From GCA-2725625 sp964574215 (GTDB lineage: Bacteria; Pseudomonadota; Alphaproteobacteria; Rhodospirillales; UBA2165), in contig CAZNLR010000040.1 of NCBI GenBank assembly GCA_964574215.1, positions 1 to 48,382 of the forward strand: 48,382 bases of DNA. Direction: 5' to 3'. The translations under genes and the position numbers were made by a program. A model generated the notes under the pieces. It searched no databases. It saw only the letters and a program-made list of their open reading frames with translations, and had not been told where the DNA came from. Shown one piece after another: positions 18,652-26,419 of the stretch (positions are counted from its first letter, which is position 1; every line of letters begins with the position of its first letter).

Positions 18652-18771
18652 TTGAAAAGCTTACGGTTGAATATTAAGCCAAACAATATAAGCAAGTATC
18701 ACAAGTTGGTGATTGAATATAATTCCCGGCTCGGATATCCGGCGGAATTCTTATCGCACCCTTCTTCAGGC

Positions 18772-18827
18772 AAATTAAAAGGGGACATTCCCGTTTTCTT
18801 CGATTTTAACAAGAATGTCCCCTTTTT
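18772..18827 (+). repeat. Palindromic element, copy 2 (also a possible terminator)
   Basis: A perfect 14-bp inverted repeat AAAAGGGGACATTC (18777-18790) and GAATGTCCCCTTTT (18813-18826) with a 22-base loop. It shares the AAATTAAA(A)GGGGAC start and CAAGAA(A)TGTCCCC end with copy 1. It lies just after the stop of the minus-strand Fe-S subunit gene and on that strand ends in a T-rich tail, so it could also terminate the operon. Confidence 0.7.
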
Positions 18828-18843
18828 ATCGAATTTCTTTTAA

Positions 18844-19683
18844 TCAGATAACAATATCGTCCAGCGTCACGCTTTCCCCAAGTTCCACATCGACGGACTT
18901 TTTCTGGGCGCCGGTGGCTTCCACTTCGACGGTGTAGGCGCCGCTATCGGCGTCCAGACGATCGAATTTGAAATCGCCGAAATAGTCGGTGGTGGCTTCG
19001 GCAATCAGCTGAGCGTCCTTCATCAGGCGGACCTTGGCGTCCTTGACGCAATCCTCGACGCCGTTCTGGTTGGTGGCCACGCTGCCGCCGATAAAGCATT
19101 TGTTGTAGAGATGTAGATTTTTGTAATAGACCCGGGGCTTGGCGTCGTATTCCGGGTGCAGGACTTCCAGTCCTTCGGCCTCGGCAATCTTGGCCATTTC
19201 CCCGTCGTCGACTTTTTTCGCCGTGATGGCGGCGGTGGCGCAAACGGTGGCCGCCCGCGGTTCTTTCCAGCCTTCGTCCAACAAGTGGGCGTCGAATATC
19301 CAGTGCTGGGGCAATTGCAGATCGTCGTTCCACCAAATGGCGTTGTAGGGGCAGGCGTCGACCAGTTGCTTCTGGCCCTTGGCTTTTTCCGGATCGATCA
19401 GGACGATGCCGTCGGACCGCTTGGTGACGGCGCCGTTTTCCGCCGCGTCGATACAGGGTGCGTTGTCACAGTGCTGGCACATGACCGGCAGATAGGCAAC
19501 GTCGATCATGGGGACGGAGCCGCGCTCTTTGCGCATGATTTCGATCCACCGGTGCCCGTGTTTGGGCATTTCCGCCGTGTAGCCGGGAAATTCATTGCCA
19601 TGGTATTCGTCCTGGCAGGCGAGAACGCACATGTTGCAGTTGGTGCAGTTCTCGATATCGATAATAAGATTCCATTTAGACAT
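18844..19683 (-). CDS. Transhydroxylase-like Fe-S (beta) subunit
   Basis: A 279-residue electron-transfer subunit resembling the small subunit of Pelobacter pyrogallol-phloroglucinol transhydroxylase: shared GNEFPGYTAEM, NGAV, DGIVLIDPEKAKG, AHLLDEGW, KPRVYYKNL, and a C-terminal Ig-like domain (DYFGDFKFDRLDADSGAYTVEVE). Cluster ligands are Cys13/16/19/23, Cys69/72/77 and Cys111. The last cluster's motifs are degraded: where the Pelobacter protein has CTMC there is WIFD (128-131), and only Cys148 remains of the final pair. It probably binds two [4Fe-4S] clusters and not three. TAGGAGC precedes the start, and the catalytic subunit gene ends 27 bases upstream (operon). No Tat signal, so cytoplasmic. 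Confidence 0.88.
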   Translation of the reverse strand: MSKWNLIIDIENCTNCNMCVLACQDEYHGNEFPGYTAEMPKHGHRWIEIMRKERGSVPMIDVAYLPVMCQHCDNAPCIDAAENGAVTKRSDGIVLIDPEKAKGQKQLVDACPYNAIWWNDDLQLPQHWIFDAHLLDEGWKEPRAATVCATAAITAKKVDDGEMAKIAEAEGLEVLHPEYDAKPRVYYKNLHLYNKCFIGGSVATNQNGVEDCVKDAKVRLMKDAQLIAEATTDYFGDFKFDRLDADSGAYTVEVEATGAQKKSVDVELGESVTLDDIVI

Positions 19684-19710
19684 AATAAATTTGCTCCTAT
19701 GCAGGCGGGC

Positions 19711-22707
19711 CTATTGGGCCGGCACCATTTCTTTCTCTTGCTTGGGCGTCACGGCGGCGGTTTGAGCCCCCTGATCCCACAATTCGATTTCGACCAGCGC
19801 CGTCGAATTGCCCATGGAATGGCCTTTTTTGATCTGCGACTTCATCGGCGTCAGCAGGTTCAAGGTGCCGCCCAAATCCGTGGACTGGCCCGGCGTTCCC
19901 ATGGGTTCATAGATGGCGCAGGATTCATAGCCATGGACCGAACCCCGGGGCAGGCGTTGGGTAATCAAGGCAGCGCAAACAACGGCGCCCTGGTCGTTAT
20001 GGACTTTGACCAGATCGTGCATTTTGATGCCGCGTTCGGCGGCGTCTGCTTCGTTAATGCGGATGATCCAGTAATAGCGGTCGCCCACTTTCACCCGGTG
20101 GTCCTTGATATCGTTAATATAGGTATCCTTGGCGTCGCCTTGGGAATGGAAGGAGAATCGCGGATGCGGCGTGAGCATGCGCAAGGGATAATTTTCCTCC
20201 CGCTCGCCGCCGAACGGCGCGTTGTACCGCATCAAGGGCGGACGTTCCGGATCGTTGGCGTCGAACCGTTTCAGGCTTTCGGCTTCGAACTCGATCTTGC
20301 CAGACTGGGTCTGAATGCCTTTGAGGTATTCTTCCGAATAGTCGGACGGCAGCGGCATGGGTTCCGGTACGTCTTTCTTGCGGCCCTCGTAAAACCAATT
20401 CCAGGAGACCGGGTCGCGCAGTTCTTCTTTCTCCGCCGGGATCACCACATAGCCCTTGCGGATGAACTCCTTCCAGGAAACCACTTGGGGTACGTCCGAG
20501 CCGTCAAATATACGTTTGGCCCAATCCAGTTCCGACATGCCTTCGGTGAAGTAGGCGCTGAGGCCCATGCGTTCACAGATGCCGGAGAAAATCTGGTAAT
20601 CGGATTTGGACTCACCCATTTTCTCGATCACCTGGTGCTGGAAGGTGACAACCCGGTGATTAAGCTGGGTTTCGCCATGATAGGCATAGCCGCCCAGGGA
20701 CGCCCATTCGCTGATGTCGGGCCGTTCCAGGTTGGTGCAGGCGGGCAGGATGATGTCGGCGAATTTGGCTTCACCTTCAAACCAGATGGCCTGGCTGACC
20801 ACGGTTTCCAGATTCTCGGACTGGTACATTTTTACATGACGGTTGCAATCGGCCATGGTGGAGAAGATCGAGCCGCCGATTTTGTAGAGCATCCTGACCG
20901 GTGAATAACCCGGCTTGGGATAGGATATTTTGTTGAACTGGGCTTCGATGGTTTTGCCGTCCCAGGCGTAACCCGTTGCTTCGCCGTTGATAATGGCTTC
21001 CGGCAGATAGAGACGCGGTATGGCCTGTTCCACCGTATTCATGGACGGCAATTGCGGCATGCGCTGATAGAGCTCAACCGACATGGCCGTGTGGTGCAGA
21101 TCGCCAGAGATGCCGCCCTCGGCATAGCCCGGGAAATAGAGGTTGGTGTCGACGGGTGTGCCCCATTGCAGGCCGCCCATGTTGACGCCCGGTTTGCCCA
21201 GACCCTGCATGGCCATGAGGTAAACCAGCGAGCGGGCCCACTGGATACCGGTAGCGTTGCGGCAGGCGCCGCCGTGTCCGTTGCCCCAGCCGCCGGCGGA
21301 GAGATAAACTTTTTTGTTGCCCCATTCGCGGGCCAGCGCCCGGATATCCTTGGCCTTGAGGCCGGTTTGTTCCGCCGCCCATTCCGGGGTTTTGGGAACG
21401 CCGTCCTCGTCGCCCATGACATAGGCTTTCCACTTGTCGAAGCCGGTGGTGCGTTTGGCGACATAATCCTTGTCGTAGAGGTCTTCCTCGATCCACACAT
21501 AGGCAAGGCCGACCGCCAGGGCCGGTGACGTAGCCGGTTTCGGCGCCAGCCATTTGCCGCCCAGGAACTGGGCCGTGTCGTTGTAATAGGGATCGATGTG
21601 GACCAGTTTAACGTCCAGTTCCTTAAGCCATTTGCGGCGGACGGTGCCTTCTAGGGAGCCATAAGCGCCGCTGGTGCCTTCCGGGTTGCTGGCCCAATAG
21701 ACGACCATTTCGGCTTCTTTGAGGAGGTCTTCGACGGTGCCGTAGGTTTCCGTCTGACCAACTCGGAGAGAACCGCCCCAATGGTGGGAGGCGCCCCAAT
21801 ACCAGCCTTCCCAGCTGTCGGGATTGTGCAGGACCCGGGTCATGCCGATGGTGTTGATAAAGCGGAAATCGGCGCTCAGGTAATAACCCACATTACCCCA
21901 AGTATGGTGGGAACCGTGTGAATTGGCGATGGCGCCGGGGCCGTGTTCGGTCTTCATGCGCTTGATCTCATCGGCGACCAGGTCGAAGGCTTCATCCCAG
22001 CTGATGCGTTCGTAGCCGGAAATGCCCCGGTTCTGCGTATTCCGTTCGCCTTTGGGGTCCCAATCGACCCGCTTCATCGGATAGAGCAACCGGTCCGGCG
22101 AATAGACCATGGATTTCCAGTTCATGCCGTGAGGCGCCAGTGACGTCTTGCGGGGGGGCGTGAATTTCTTGCCCCGCGCTTCAATGGTCCAGGGACCGGC
22201 GTCGTTTTCATCAAATTCGATAGGTGTCATGCGGATGATTTTGTCGTCTTTGACGTACAGAAAAACCGGGCCGCCGTTGGTCATGTTGGTATAACGCGTG
22301 ACGCCGTTGCCCATATCAACGCCGAATTTCCAGCCGACTGTCTGGGTCATCATAATGGTTTGGGTAAACCAGGAGGTCAGCTCGTCCGGGCCCTCCAGGT
22401 TCAGCAGGAAGTCCTTCATGGCGTTGATTTGCTCAAGCTGTTTGATGGGCGGCATCAACAGCCTGACGGCAATTTCGGACGTTTTGAACGTCAATACGAC
22501 GTCGGCACTATTGATCACCCGCCCACTGGAAATTACCTTGCCGTCTTTGAAGGTGAAGTAACGTCCTGTCTTCCCATCTTTGGTCTTCATCAAAGCGGTG
22601 AAATTCTTTTCCTTCAGGCGGTCGCGAAATGCCTGATACCTGACGGCCTGCATCCAAATAAGCATACGCAAACCGAATAGAATTAATGAGAACAAAAAGG
22701 AGCTCAT
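19711..22707 (-). CDS. SCP2-fused transhydroxylase-like molybdopterin oxidoreductase, catalytic subunit
   Basis: 998 residues from ATG 22707 (GGAAGG seven bases upstream; the frame extends to 22752 without support). A hydrophobic start and an SCP2-like sterol-carrier domain (about 20-125) are joined to a DMSO-reductase-family catalytic chain. From about residue 146 it matches Pelobacter transhydroxylase: GGPVFLYVKDDKIIRMTP, ARGKKFTPPRKTS, HHTWGNVGY, HNPDSWEGW, YFPGYAEGGISGD and a C-terminal SYESCAIYEPMGT. Known active-site residues line up: His144, Tyr152, Asp174, Ser175 (Mo ligand) and Trp176 correspond to His267, Tyr275, Asp297, Ser298 and Trp299. The Pelobacter enzyme lacks the SCP2 part. 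Expected chemistry is hydroxyl transfer on a polyphenol; the substrate here is not proven. Confidence 0.9.
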   Translation of the reverse strand: MSSFLFSLILFGLRMLIWMQAVRYQAFRDRLKEKNFTALMKTKDGKTGRYFTFKDGKVISSGRVINSADVVLTFKTSEIAVRLLMPPIKQLEQINAMKDFLLNLEGPDELTSWFTQTIMMTQTVGWKFGVDMGNGVTRYTNMTNGGPVFLYVKDDKIIRMTPIEFDENDAGPWTIEARGKKFTPPRKTSLAPHGMNWKSMVYSPDRLLYPMKRVDWDPKGERNTQNRGISGYERISWDEAFDLVADEIKRMKTEHGPGAIANSHGSHHTWGNVGYYLSADFRFINTIGMTRVLHNPDSWEGWYWGASHHWGGSLRVGQTETYGTVEDLLKEAEMVVYWASNPEGTSGAYGSLEGTVRRKWLKELDVKLVHIDPYYNDTAQFLGGKWLAPKPATSPALAVGLAYVWIEEDLYDKDYVAKRTTGFDKWKAYVMGDEDGVPKTPEWAAEQTGLKAKDIRALAREWGNKKVYLSAGGWGNGHGGACRNATGIQWARSLVYLMAMQGLGKPGVNMGGLQWGTPVDTNLYFPGYAEGGISGDLHHTAMSVELYQRMPQLPSMNTVEQAIPRLYLPEAIINGEATGYAWDGKTIEAQFNKISYPKPGYSPVRMLYKIGGSIFSTMADCNRHVKMYQSENLETVVSQAIWFEGEAKFADIILPACTNLERPDISEWASLGGYAYHGETQLNHRVVTFQHQVIEKMGESKSDYQIFSGICERMGLSAYFTEGMSELDWAKRIFDGSDVPQVVSWKEFIRKGYVVIPAEKEELRDPVSWNWFYEGRKKDVPEPMPLPSDYSEEYLKGIQTQSGKIEFEAESLKRFDANDPERPPLMRYNAPFGGEREENYPLRMLTPHPRFSFHSQGDAKDTYINDIKDHRVKVGDRYYWIIRINEADAAERGIKMHDLVKVHNDQGAVVCAALITQRLPRGSVHGYESCAIYEPMGTPGQSTDLGGTLNLLTPMKSQIKKGHSMGNSTALVEIELWDQGAQTAAVTPKQEKEMVPAQ

Positions 22708-22974
22708 TGTGGGTCCTTCCAAAGGGGATCTTGCCAGATGGATACGCACCATACCGGTCTATTGAATTTCTGAAAATAACTTTAATTTTATTGTATTCAT
22801 GGCAGCCAAGAAGTAAACACAATTCTCATATTATGGGATTTTAGTTTAAATGGTTTTAAGGGCTATTTTCATCCACAATTTTCGTTTTTGGGCCATCTGA
22901 ACGGTTGACCGGAAAAAGCTCATTGGCTAGGAACGGAACAAGTTGAAATATTTTTATCAAGGGGGAAGATTACC

Positions 22975-23319
22975 ATGCAGGTAAATCGACTGAGTGACGT
23001 CAAAGAATATGAAGCCAAAGGCCACTTCGATATGAAGGGCTTTCGCTTGCAGGGTTTCGATGCCAGTGACGCGGAAAATTTCTGGGTCGGCCTATCCTAT
23101 TTTCTGCCGGGTGGGGGAACCACCCATACATCGACGCCTCTGGAGAAAGTCTATGTCTGCGTCGAAGGCGCCATCACCATTGTCACCGATGACGGCGAAG
23201 ATACATTGGAGAAGTTGGATTCATGCTATTTGGCGGGCGGCGAAGGCCGTTCCATCATCAACCGCACCAACAAAATCGCTTCGATCCTGGTGATCATGCC
23301 CTATCCGCCAAAGGACTAA
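22975..23319 (+). CDS. Small cupin-domain protein
   Basis: A 114-residue single cupin. The core runs FLPGGGTTHTSTPLEKVYVCVEGAITIV, then LEKLDSCYLAGGEGRSIINRT. Only one His (in TTHTS) is seen in the first motif, and the second motif has no clear metal His, so metal binding is uncertain. GGGGGAAG precedes the ATG. It is divergent from the transhydroxylase-like operon, separated by 267 bases, and may share its regulation. It may be a sensor, isomerase or dioxygenase-like protein; no function assigned. Confidence 0.85.
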   Translation: MQVNRLSDVKEYEAKGHFDMKGFRLQGFDASDAENFWVGLSYFLPGGGTTHTSTPLEKVYVCVEGAITIVTDDGEDTLEKLDSCYLAGGEGRSIINRTNKIASILVIMPYPPKD

Positions 23320-23399
23320 AAAAGGTGCCCGGCACCTTTGTTTTCGTAAGGCTTTGAAAATAAGGGATTTAGGTTAAAGGGCCGTGTACCTTTTTTTCA
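23318..23399. repeat. Inverted-repeat element with GGTGCC palindrome
   Basis: Starts with the palindrome AAAGGTGCCCGGCACCTTT (23321-23339). Its left arm (AAAAAAGGTGCCCGGC) is nearly repeated inverted at the right end (GCCGTGTACCTTTTTTT, 23382-23398), making an about 80-bp stem-loop-capable element. It lies between the convergent cupin and GNAT genes and can serve as a bidirectional terminator. It resembles the GGTGCC-type intergenic palindromes of other proteobacteria. Confidence 0.55.
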
Positions 23400-23864
23400 G
23401 TCCATTTCCTTGGACATCCGGAAACATGTCATGCCGAGCTTTTTTTCCTCGGCGTCAATAATAAAGCCTTGCCGCTGAAAGACGTTTTTGGCGAGCAAGC
23501 TGGCGCGCGTGGTCAAACGGGGGAGGTTTTTCTGCCGTGCGATATCTTCTAAAGCTTCCAACATAGAAGATGCGGCGTTTTGCCGGGAACGCCGAGGGTG
23601 GCACATCAAATATTCGATTTCGCCCGAATGCATCAAATTGCAGAAGGCGTAAATGCCTTCGTCATCTTCCTTCACCAAGGCTGCTAGAGAGTCGCATAAA
23701 TCCGAATTCCAGACGGCTGGCGACGGAATTGAGGAAAGCCAGGCATCGATTTGTTCCGGCGAATATACCGCTCTCGCGGTGACTTCAATAGCTTGGTGCA
23801 GAACTTCAAGTGTAGATTCGGCATCGTATGGAATATAGGACCGCATAGCCGGTGGAGTGGACAT
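23397..23864 (-). CDS. GNAT-family N-acetyltransferase
   Basis: A 155-residue GNAT-fold protein with EIEYLMCHPRRSRQNAASSMLEALEDIARQKN (acetyl-CoA-binding strand-helix) and LAKNVFQRQGFI near the end, the usual GNAT C-terminal motif. The Q/R-x-x-G-x-A signature is degenerate (RRSRQNA). Substrate unknown. The ATG overlaps the stop of the upstream flavin reductase gene (TAATG), so the two are cotranscribed and probably translationally coupled. Confidence 0.85.
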   Translation of the reverse strand: MSTPPAMRSYIPYDAESTLEVLHQAIEVTARAVYSPEQIDAWLSSIPSPAVWNSDLCDSLAALVKEDDEGIYAFCNLMHSGEIEYLMCHPRRSRQNAASSMLEALEDIARQKNLPRLTTRASLLAKNVFQRQGFIIDAEEKKLGMTCFRMSKEMD

Positions 23865-24379
23865 TACTCCCGGTTGGAAATACCGGTGAACTGTCCACCA
23901 CCGTAAATCAGGGGCGACCCGTCATCGACCGCCCGGCTGTCGACGATGCGGCCAATGAAAACACTGTGGGTGCCGGCTTGGATTTGCTGGGCTATCTGAC
24001 AATCGAAATTAGCGAGCGCTCCATCCAGAACCGGCATGCCGGTGACCAAGGTGCTCCATTGACCGAGGCCGAACCGTTCCGCACGATCAGCACCGTCCAT
24101 TCCGGCAAAACGCATGGCGATGTCTTCCTGATCGCGGGCCAGAACGTTGAGGCAAAATGCGCCGGATTTCAGAATGAGGTTATGGGCGCCGGCTGTACTA
24201 TTGACGCAAATAAGCAATTGCGGTGGTTCCGCCGACACCGAACAGGCCGCCGTCGCCGTTAACCCGTCTTGCTCACCATTGTAGGAGACGGTGATCACGT
24301 TCACGGCCGCCGCCAGTTGGCGCATGCCTTTTTTAAAGGCGTCTTCGGTAATTCCTACCGTTTCACCGTCATCGGCCAT
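23864..24379 (-). CDS. Flavin reductase family protein (HpaC-like)
   Basis: A 171-residue flavin reductase of the HpaC/FMN-binding split-barrel type. Recognisable are MRQLAAAVNVITVSYNGEQDGLTATAACSVSAEPPQL, AFCLNVLARDQ, FDCQIAQQIQAGTHSVFIG and PLIYGGGQF. Such enzymes supply reduced FMN/FAD to a partner monooxygenase in the cytoplasm. No oxygenase component lies in the window, so the partner is unknown. A good AGAGG precedes the ATG. Cotranscribed with the GNAT gene downstream. Confidence 0.92.
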   Translation of the reverse strand: MADDGETVGITEDAFKKGMRQLAAAVNVITVSYNGEQDGLTATAACSVSAEPPQLLICVNSTAGAHNLILKSGAFCLNVLARDQEDIAMRFAGMDGADRAERFGLGQWSTLVTGMPVLDGALANFDCQIAQQIQAGTHSVFIGRIVDSRAVDDGSPLIYGGGQFTGISNRE

Positions 24380-24591
24380 TTCCGCAACCTCTTTTCATTT
24401 CGACATCATCTGCCTTTGCTATGGAATTAGCGTATTTGCTTGGTTCTGGGAAGCACTCGTTTGTAGAGTACTTTGTGATTGCTTCAATTTAGGTCTTTTA
24501 TAAGAGTTCCGTTTCATGCTAGGAATTTTACTACAAAGGTCGAGGGATGAACTTTCGACCGGGGAAGAATCTTATCCTAGGGAGGATACAC

Positions 24592-25677
24592 ATGCGCATA
24601 CTCTCAAAAGCTATGCTTGGTTTGTCTGCTGTGGGAATGGTTGCCGGTGTCATGGCCGCCAGTTCAACGGCTGATGCGAAAACCATTAATGTCCGCATCG
24701 GTTCTGGCCACCCGCCCACGGTGGTTTATGCCGGATTGATGAAAACCTTTTTCCAAACGGAACTTAAAAAAGCCGTCGAAGCAAAAACCAGCCATAAAAT
24801 TAATTTTATCGAAGGTTACAGCGGCTCCATCGTTAAAGTGTTCGACGTGTTTGAAGGCGTCCAGAACGGCGTCATCGACATCGGCGGTTTCTGCTACTGC
24901 TTCGAAGCGTCCAAACTGAAAATGCACGCGTTCCAGATCATGCTGCCGTTCGGCACCATGGATCCGGTTCAGTCGGTCGCCATTGCGACGTCCGTTTACA
25001 AACAGTTCCCGAGCCTTACCAAACGGTTCCAAAGGTTTGGCCAGACGCTGCTCGCCATCATCGGTGACGGCGGCTACAACCTGGGAACGCAGTTTCCCTG
25101 GAAACAGACCTCGGATCTTAAGGGGCGCAAAATTCTCGGCGCCGGCCTGAACCTCAACTGGCTGAAACGGGCCAATATCGGTATCGTTCCGGTGACCGAC
25201 GGTCTTCCCGGCTGGTATCAGAAATTGAAAACGGGTGTTGCCGAAGGCGGCATCATGTTCCCCAGCGCCTGGGGCCCGGTCTTCAAACTTCATGAAGTCG
25301 GTAAATTTTATACCGAGATCGGCTTCGGCTCCATTACCTGGCACGGCCTGACGGCCAATAACCGCTTCTGGGCGAGCCTGCCGTCTGAAGTCAAACCGAT
25401 TTTCATGGAAGTGGCGGACCGTTATCGTCTCCAGACCGGCACGTTCAACAAAGCAGGCTATGAAAAAGACATGGCCTGGCTGCGCAAGAACATAACCGTG
25501 ACCAAGTTGCCTGCCGCGGTTCGTCAGGACTGGGCGCAAAAACTGGCACATTGGCCGCAGATCCATGCCAACTCCTTGGAGAAGGAAGGCTTTCCGGCGG
25601 TTAAAATTCTGAACGCCACGCTCGATGCGGCGGAAAAAGAAGGCTACAAATGGCCGGTCCGGTACGTCGTCAAATAG
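24592..25677 (+). CDS. TRAP transporter solute-binding protein (system 1)
   Basis: A 361-residue periplasmic DctP-family protein with a Sec signal peptide (about 1-30, likely cut after ADA). It has GVQNGVIDIGG and SDLKGRKILGAGLNLNWLK. The ATG at 24592 has GGAGG upstream; a longer frame from 24547 is unlikely. At the usual ligand-arginine position (LKGxKIRxP in carboxylate binders) the sequence reads KILGAG, with no Arg, so the ligand may not bind as a simple carboxylate. It is the first gene of a P-Q-M TRAP set with system-1 permeases at 25862-27796, separated by 184 bases. Confidence 0.93.
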   Translation: MRILSKAMLGLSAVGMVAGVMAASSTADAKTINVRIGSGHPPTVVYAGLMKTFFQTELKKAVEAKTSHKINFIEGYSGSIVKVFDVFEGVQNGVIDIGGFCYCFEASKLKMHAFQIMLPFGTMDPVQSVAIATSVYKQFPSLTKRFQRFGQTLLAIIGDGGYNLGTQFPWKQTSDLKGRKILGAGLNLNWLKRANIGIVPVTDGLPGWYQKLKTGVAEGGIMFPSAWGPVFKLHEVGKFYTEIGFGSITWHGLTANNRFWASLPSEVKPIFMEVADRYRLQTGTFNKAGYEKDMAWLRKNITVTKLPAAVRQDWAQKLAHWPQIHANSLEKEGFPAVKILNATLDAAEKEGYKWPVRYVVK

Positions 25678-25861
25678 AAGCAGACTGCTTCAATTTGTAG
25701 TTTGAGTAATTTTACCGGCTGGGAGCCGAAAATGGTTTCCAGCCGGTAACTTCTTCAAGCGCAGAAATATTTCGGTGCAGCAACTGGACCGAACCGTTAT
25801 AATTAAAATACTTCGAAATGTTAGATTATGCTCCCGCAGACCGCCTTGATGGAATTCAATT

Positions 25862-26404
25862 ATGAACCTTGTAACGATCAGTGACCGGCTGTCCAAGTTC
25901 CTGATGATCGTGGCGGCGACCTGGACCTTTGGCCTTTCCTTTCTGGTGCTCGCGAACATCATTGGACGCACTTATCTGGATGCGCCCATTCACGGTACCG
26001 CCGAAATGGTTGCGGCCTCCATCGTCATTGTCGTGTTCCTGCAGGTCGGTTATGCCATCCGCAGCCGATCAATGCTGCGGGCCGATTTCCTGGTCACCCA
26101 TTTTCCGGAATGGCTGCAACGCACCTTACTCGCCATCGGTTATCTGCTCGGTGCGGCCTTTTTCCTGATGATTATTACCGGCGGCTGGGAAGAGAGCATT
26201 CTTTCCTATGTTGAAAACGAATTCGAGGGCGAAGGCGCCATGCGCGTACCGTCCTGGCCGGCGCGCTGGACCGTCTTGGTCGGCAGTGCTCTGGCGATGA
26301 TCAACTATATTGTCATGGCCTACCTTGATGTGTTCAGACCGGATTTACTGGACAGCGAGGTTTCCCCTGATCGAGAGCCGGGCGTGTCCGGTTCGCAAAG
26401 ATGA
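25862..26404 (+). CDS. TRAP transporter small permease (system 1)
   Basis: A 180-residue DctQ-type subunit with four predicted TM segments, starting with VTISDRLSKFLMIVAATWTFGLSFLVLANIIGRTYLDAPIHGTAEMV, typical of this family (SNVFGRY-like motif). It pairs with the large permease to form the Na+-coupled membrane part. The stop is 15 bases before the next gene. The ribosome site is weak. Confidence 0.92.
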   Translation: MNLVTISDRLSKFLMIVAATWTFGLSFLVLANIIGRTYLDAPIHGTAEMVAASIVIVVFLQVGYAIRSRSMLRADFLVTHFPEWLQRTLLAIGYLLGAAFFLMIITGGWEESILSYVENEFEGEGAMRVPSWPARWTVLVGSALAMINYIVMAYLDVFRPDLLDSEVSPDREPGVSGSQR

Positions 26405-26419
26405 TGGGGAGCGTGCGCC

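Noticed and set aside
19156..20904. 582-codon open frame on the plus strand
   Set aside because: It is antisense to the transhydroxylase-like genes, which have clear homology; no motif or ribosome site in the antisense frame.
22708..22974. Possible riboswitch or small RNA between the transhydroxylase-like operon and the cupin gene
   Set aside because: The region is AT-rich with no recognisable aptamer or strong hairpin; it is best seen as a divergent promoter region.
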